From positions 1,426,001-1,490,000 of the forward strand of contig CAWDVG010000001.1 in NCBI GenBank assembly GCA_963805795.1: a DNA stretch of 64,000 nt, read 5' to 3'. Numbering within the stretch: the first letter of the stretch is position 1; each line of letters opens with the position of its first letter. A program made the translations under genes and the position numbers. The notes beneath the pieces are model-generated. The model worked only from the letters and a program-made list of their open reading frames with translations, searched no databases and was not told the origin of the DNA. This DNA is from CAWARU01 sp963805795. Lineage in GTDB: Bacteria > Pseudomonadota > Gammaproteobacteria > UBA6186 > Azoamicaceae. Of the stretch, positions 62,016 to 64,000 are shown in pieces.

Positions 62016-62840
62016 TTAATGACTATGAGCAGCAGTGCGATTAGTCTCTGTTCTACCAACGGAAGCACCCGTAGCATCTACTACCTGAGCTTTGCTGATC
62101 TTCAGTATTTCAATCTTGACCCATGGTGGAATAACCATGCGAAGCACCTCCATCTGAGGTAGCAATTGACGCAAAGCCAGGGTGGGATCTTCTTTAGCAG
62201 TTTTATATCTCGCAATAAGTGCTTTAACTTTGGATATATTTTCCGATAATTCCTTCAATTCTATTTCTGATATCCCCAATTCTTCAAACCCAGTAGCATG
62301 TATTTCTTTTTGCATTGTTTCTATTTCTTGTATAAATTTCGTTAACCAAATAATTCCAATTGCGATATCTGGTTTATCACTATTAAAAGATAAATTTGTT
62401 ATGAGTCTGAATGTTTCCATTTTAAAACATTCAATTTCCTTATAATGCTTCTTTTGCAATTCAATAATTTTCAAAGCCATAGTTGAGTAATAGCGAGCTT
62501 TATCTACTCCAATTATGTTGAAAGATTCTATCAAGCCACCTAAAAATAACAGTGCTAAAACATGATCGCTCAAAATTGGAGCGGTTATTTTATTATACAA
62601 ACTTAATGCTTCTTCCTTTCTAGACACCCCTATTTCATTTCCTTCCCAAAAATCAAAAAATATGCGATATATTTTTCTCCTATGTATTTCTCCAGATTCA
62701 CTTGCCATAACATGGCCTTTACAAAAATGAGTTATTGCCTTATTTGCAGGCAGGTATTGTGTCACAATGGGTATTATCATTTTTCTATCTAAGGAAGTGG
62801 TCTCTTGTATAGCATCCTCGATAATTATTAGCCGGGACAC
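62016..62840 (-). CDS. Hypothetical protein, 274 residues
   Basis: I do not recognise this protein. It is mainly helical with TPR-like spacing in the middle (EEALSLYNKITAPILSDHVLALLFLGG, KARYYSTMALKIIELQKKHYKEIE), and it contains no signal peptide. The last 20 residues are Thr/Ala/His-rich and probably disordered. It resembles in composition the other unknown proteins of the accessory regions. No operon partner is visible. Gene status rests on the long open frame and its amino acid composition. Confidence 0.6.
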   Translation of the reverse strand: MSRLIIIEDAIQETTSLDRKMIIPIVTQYLPANKAITHFCKGHVMASESGEIHRRKIYRIFFDFWEGNEIGVSRKEEALSLYNKITAPILSDHVLALLFLGGLIESFNIIGVDKARYYSTMALKIIELQKKHYKEIECFKMETFRLITNLSFNSDKPDIAIGIIWLTKFIQEIETMQKEIHATGFEELGISEIELKELSENISKVKALIARYKTAKEDPTLALRQLLPQMEVLRMVIPPWVKIEILKISKAQVVDATGASVGRTETNRTAAHSH

Positions 62841-62935
62841 GCCCAGTTAGCTTGTGGAGTGGTACCAAAGGATGCTACAGTGAAGCAAGAATCACCTAGA
62901 ATTGCAGCCTAGCTGCTCCTCTAGACTCTCCTGCA

Positions 62936-62959
62936 CTCTCCTGCCTTTAAGCAGGAGAG
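62936..62959. terminator. Stem-loop CTCTCCTGC-CTTTAA-GCAGGAGAG
   Basis: Perfect 9-bp arms with a 6-base loop lie about 60 bp before the AAA-ATPase gene at the window end. A further direct copy of CTCTCCTGC stands at 62926-62934. It could be a terminator for transcription entering from the left, or a regulatory hairpin for the downstream gene. No T run follows. Confidence 0.4.
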
Positions 62960-63016
62960 AATGTCAAACTAAGCAAGATGGTATTAATCTCATTTTTTAG
63001 TCGAGCAGTTAACTTT

Positions 63017-64000
63017 ATGCAATTTCCAATCGGTTTCGACAATTTTAACAAAATTAGGGACAGTCAGTTGTACTTTGTCGATAAATCACTTTTTATCAAA
63101 GAAATACTAGATGATAAGGGGTCAGAAGTTCTAGTCATTACTCGTCCACGACGTTTCGGAAAAACACTCAATTTATCCATGCTTCATCATTTTTTGACAA
63201 GCGAAGTCGATGGAATCTTAACCAAACCACTATTCGAGGGCTTGAATATTATCCATGTGGGAGGGGATTATTTAGAGCACCAAGGAAAGTACCCTGTCAT
63301 TTTTATCACTTTAAAAAATGTTAGGAATCAAAACTTCGAAGGTGCGTATGCTGAATTTTATGAGCTTATAACTTCCCTATATAAACAATTTCGTTTTTTA
63401 TTAGAAGCAGACACGCTATATGATGAAGAGAAAAATGATTTCAAAGCCATCTTAAATAAAACAGCTGGTCAAACGCAGGTTAAATTTTCTCTTAAAAACT
63501 TAAGCGAATATTTATATAGGTACTATAGAATAAAGCCCTGGATACTGATAGACGAATATGATACGCCCATTCAAGCAGGACATATGCATGGATATTATCA
63601 AAATATCATTGAATTCATGCAGGGAATGCTAGGCGCTGCTTTAAAAACAAATCCCAGCATTCACAGAGCAGTTTTAACGGGGATATTGCGTATTTCTAAG
63701 GAGAGCCTTTTTTCTGCTTTAAATAACCCTGCTGTACATACTCTATTAAGCAAACCTTATAGTACTCATTTTGGTTTTACCGAATCAGAAATAGAAGAAA
63801 TACTGAAAGAAGCCAAATTAAAGGATCAAGCAGCAGCCATCAAAGAATGGTATAATGGTTATTTAGTAGGGTCTACTGTCATGTATAATCCTTGGTCCAT
63901 TGCAAACTGTATTGCCCAACAAGGATTATTAAAGCCTTATTGGGTGAACACCAGTGATAACCATCTCGTTCGAGAATTAATTGTTCATGCGGATTCCGAA
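63017..64000 (+). CDS. AAA-ATPase-like family protein (PD-(D/E)XK type), 5' part only
   Basis: The frame is open from the ATG at 63017 to the window end (328 codons). An in-frame ATG at 62978 is possible, but MQFPIGFDNFNKIRDSQLYFVDKS matches the usual family start. The AAA-like domain has VITRPRRFGKTLNLSML (Walker A) and PWILIDEYDTPIQAG (Walker B), followed by LTGILRISKESLFSALNN and EWYNGYLVG. Full-length members have 500-570 residues with a C-terminal PD-(D/E)XK nuclease-like domain. The fragment at 21087-21662 is that domain from a paralogue. Their function is unknown; they expand in host-associated bacteria. Confidence 0.9.
   Translation, partial: MQFPIGFDNFNKIRDSQLYFVDKSLFIKEILDDKGSEVLVITRPRRFGKTLNLSMLHHFLTSEVDGILTKPLFEGLNIIHVGGDYLEHQGKYPVIFITLKNVRNQNFEGAYAEFYELITSLYKQFRFLLEADTLYDEEKNDFKAILNKTAGQTQVKFSLKNLSEYLYRYYRIKPWILIDEYDTPIQAGHMHGYYQNIIEFMQGMLGAALKTNPSIHRAVLTGILRISKESLFSALNNPAVHTLLSKPYSTHFGFTESEIEEILKEAKLKDQAAAIKEWYNGYLVGSTVMYNPWSIANCIAQQGLLKPYWVNTSDNHLVRELIVHADSE

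Noticed and set aside
1..64000. tRNA, rRNA and riboswitch genes
   Set aside because: I looked in the larger intergenic gaps for cloverleaf or conserved riboswitch cores and saw none; a covariance search would be needed to be sure.

Overview
The window looks like chromosome of an AT-rich, host-associated gammaproteobacterium, most plausibly of the Legionellales (Coxiella, Legionella, Rickettsiella or Berkiella relatives). This is an inference. Core genes have gammaproteobacterial form and order (ftsQ-ftsA-ftsZ-lpxC, dciA, secA; also proS, hda, sodB, grxD, endA). Between them sit very large genes for ankyrin, coiled-coil, TPR and eukaryotic-like proteins of the kind used as secreted effectors by intracellular bacteria. 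No secretion apparatus is in the window.

Layout. 0.4-2 kb: an nfeD-like/qmcA membrane pair. 2.2-5.2 kb: a 986-residue protein made of an internal duplication. 5.2-9 kb: an ABC exporter with a one-base frameshift, and proS. 9.2-13.5 kb: a remnant-rich zone with an ISAs1-type transposase tail, a truncated AAA ATPase, a group II intron domain V scar and an intact AAA ATPase of the ATPase_2/DUF234 type. Both ATPase genes are preceded by tandem 38-bp inverted-repeat units that end at the start codon. 13.6-20.8 kb: a 2403-residue protein carrying OTU, degenerate CE-protease-like, ankyrin, HExxH, NB-ARC-like and TPR segments and a C-terminal CaaX box. 21-22.5 kb: nuclease gene fragments. 22.6-29.5 kb: an EamA transporter and a 1992-residue ankyrin protein.

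29.7-39.7 kb is mostly housekeeping: uppP-acyP, wrbA, a DUF2066 gene coupled to hda, a DUF3108 protein, an EEP phosphohydrolase, an M50 protease, endA, grxD, sodB and argD. 39.7-52.4 kb is a second accessory block: coiled-coil proteins, mutT, a TPR protein, a Pro/Ala-rich coiled-coil gene split by a G10 tract, an Xre/RES toxin-antitoxin pair, hipBA, a Tiki/TraB-like candidate and another unknown. In many gammaproteobacteria mutT directly follows secA; here about 10 kb of accessory DNA separates them. 52.4-60 kb holds secA, dciA, lpxC, ftsZ, ftsA and ftsQ. 60-64 kb has an orphan ABC substrate-binding protein, an unknown gene and the 5' part of an AAA-ATPase/PD-(D/E)XK family gene cut by the window end.

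The four observations most worth pursuing are: (1) the conserved geometry of the repeat arrays at the starts of the two AAA ATPase genes, although the arm sequences differ completely; (2) the NLR-like multi-protease giant with a prenylation motif; (3) the G10 tract that splits one 791-residue reading frame, suggesting phase variation; (4) a palindromic element present twice with 30-bp perfect arms and a compensatory base-pair change, one copy of which supplies the stop codons and an identical C-terminal GVKAGQ to two convergent genes. All family assignments are from reading motifs by eye; no database search was run.
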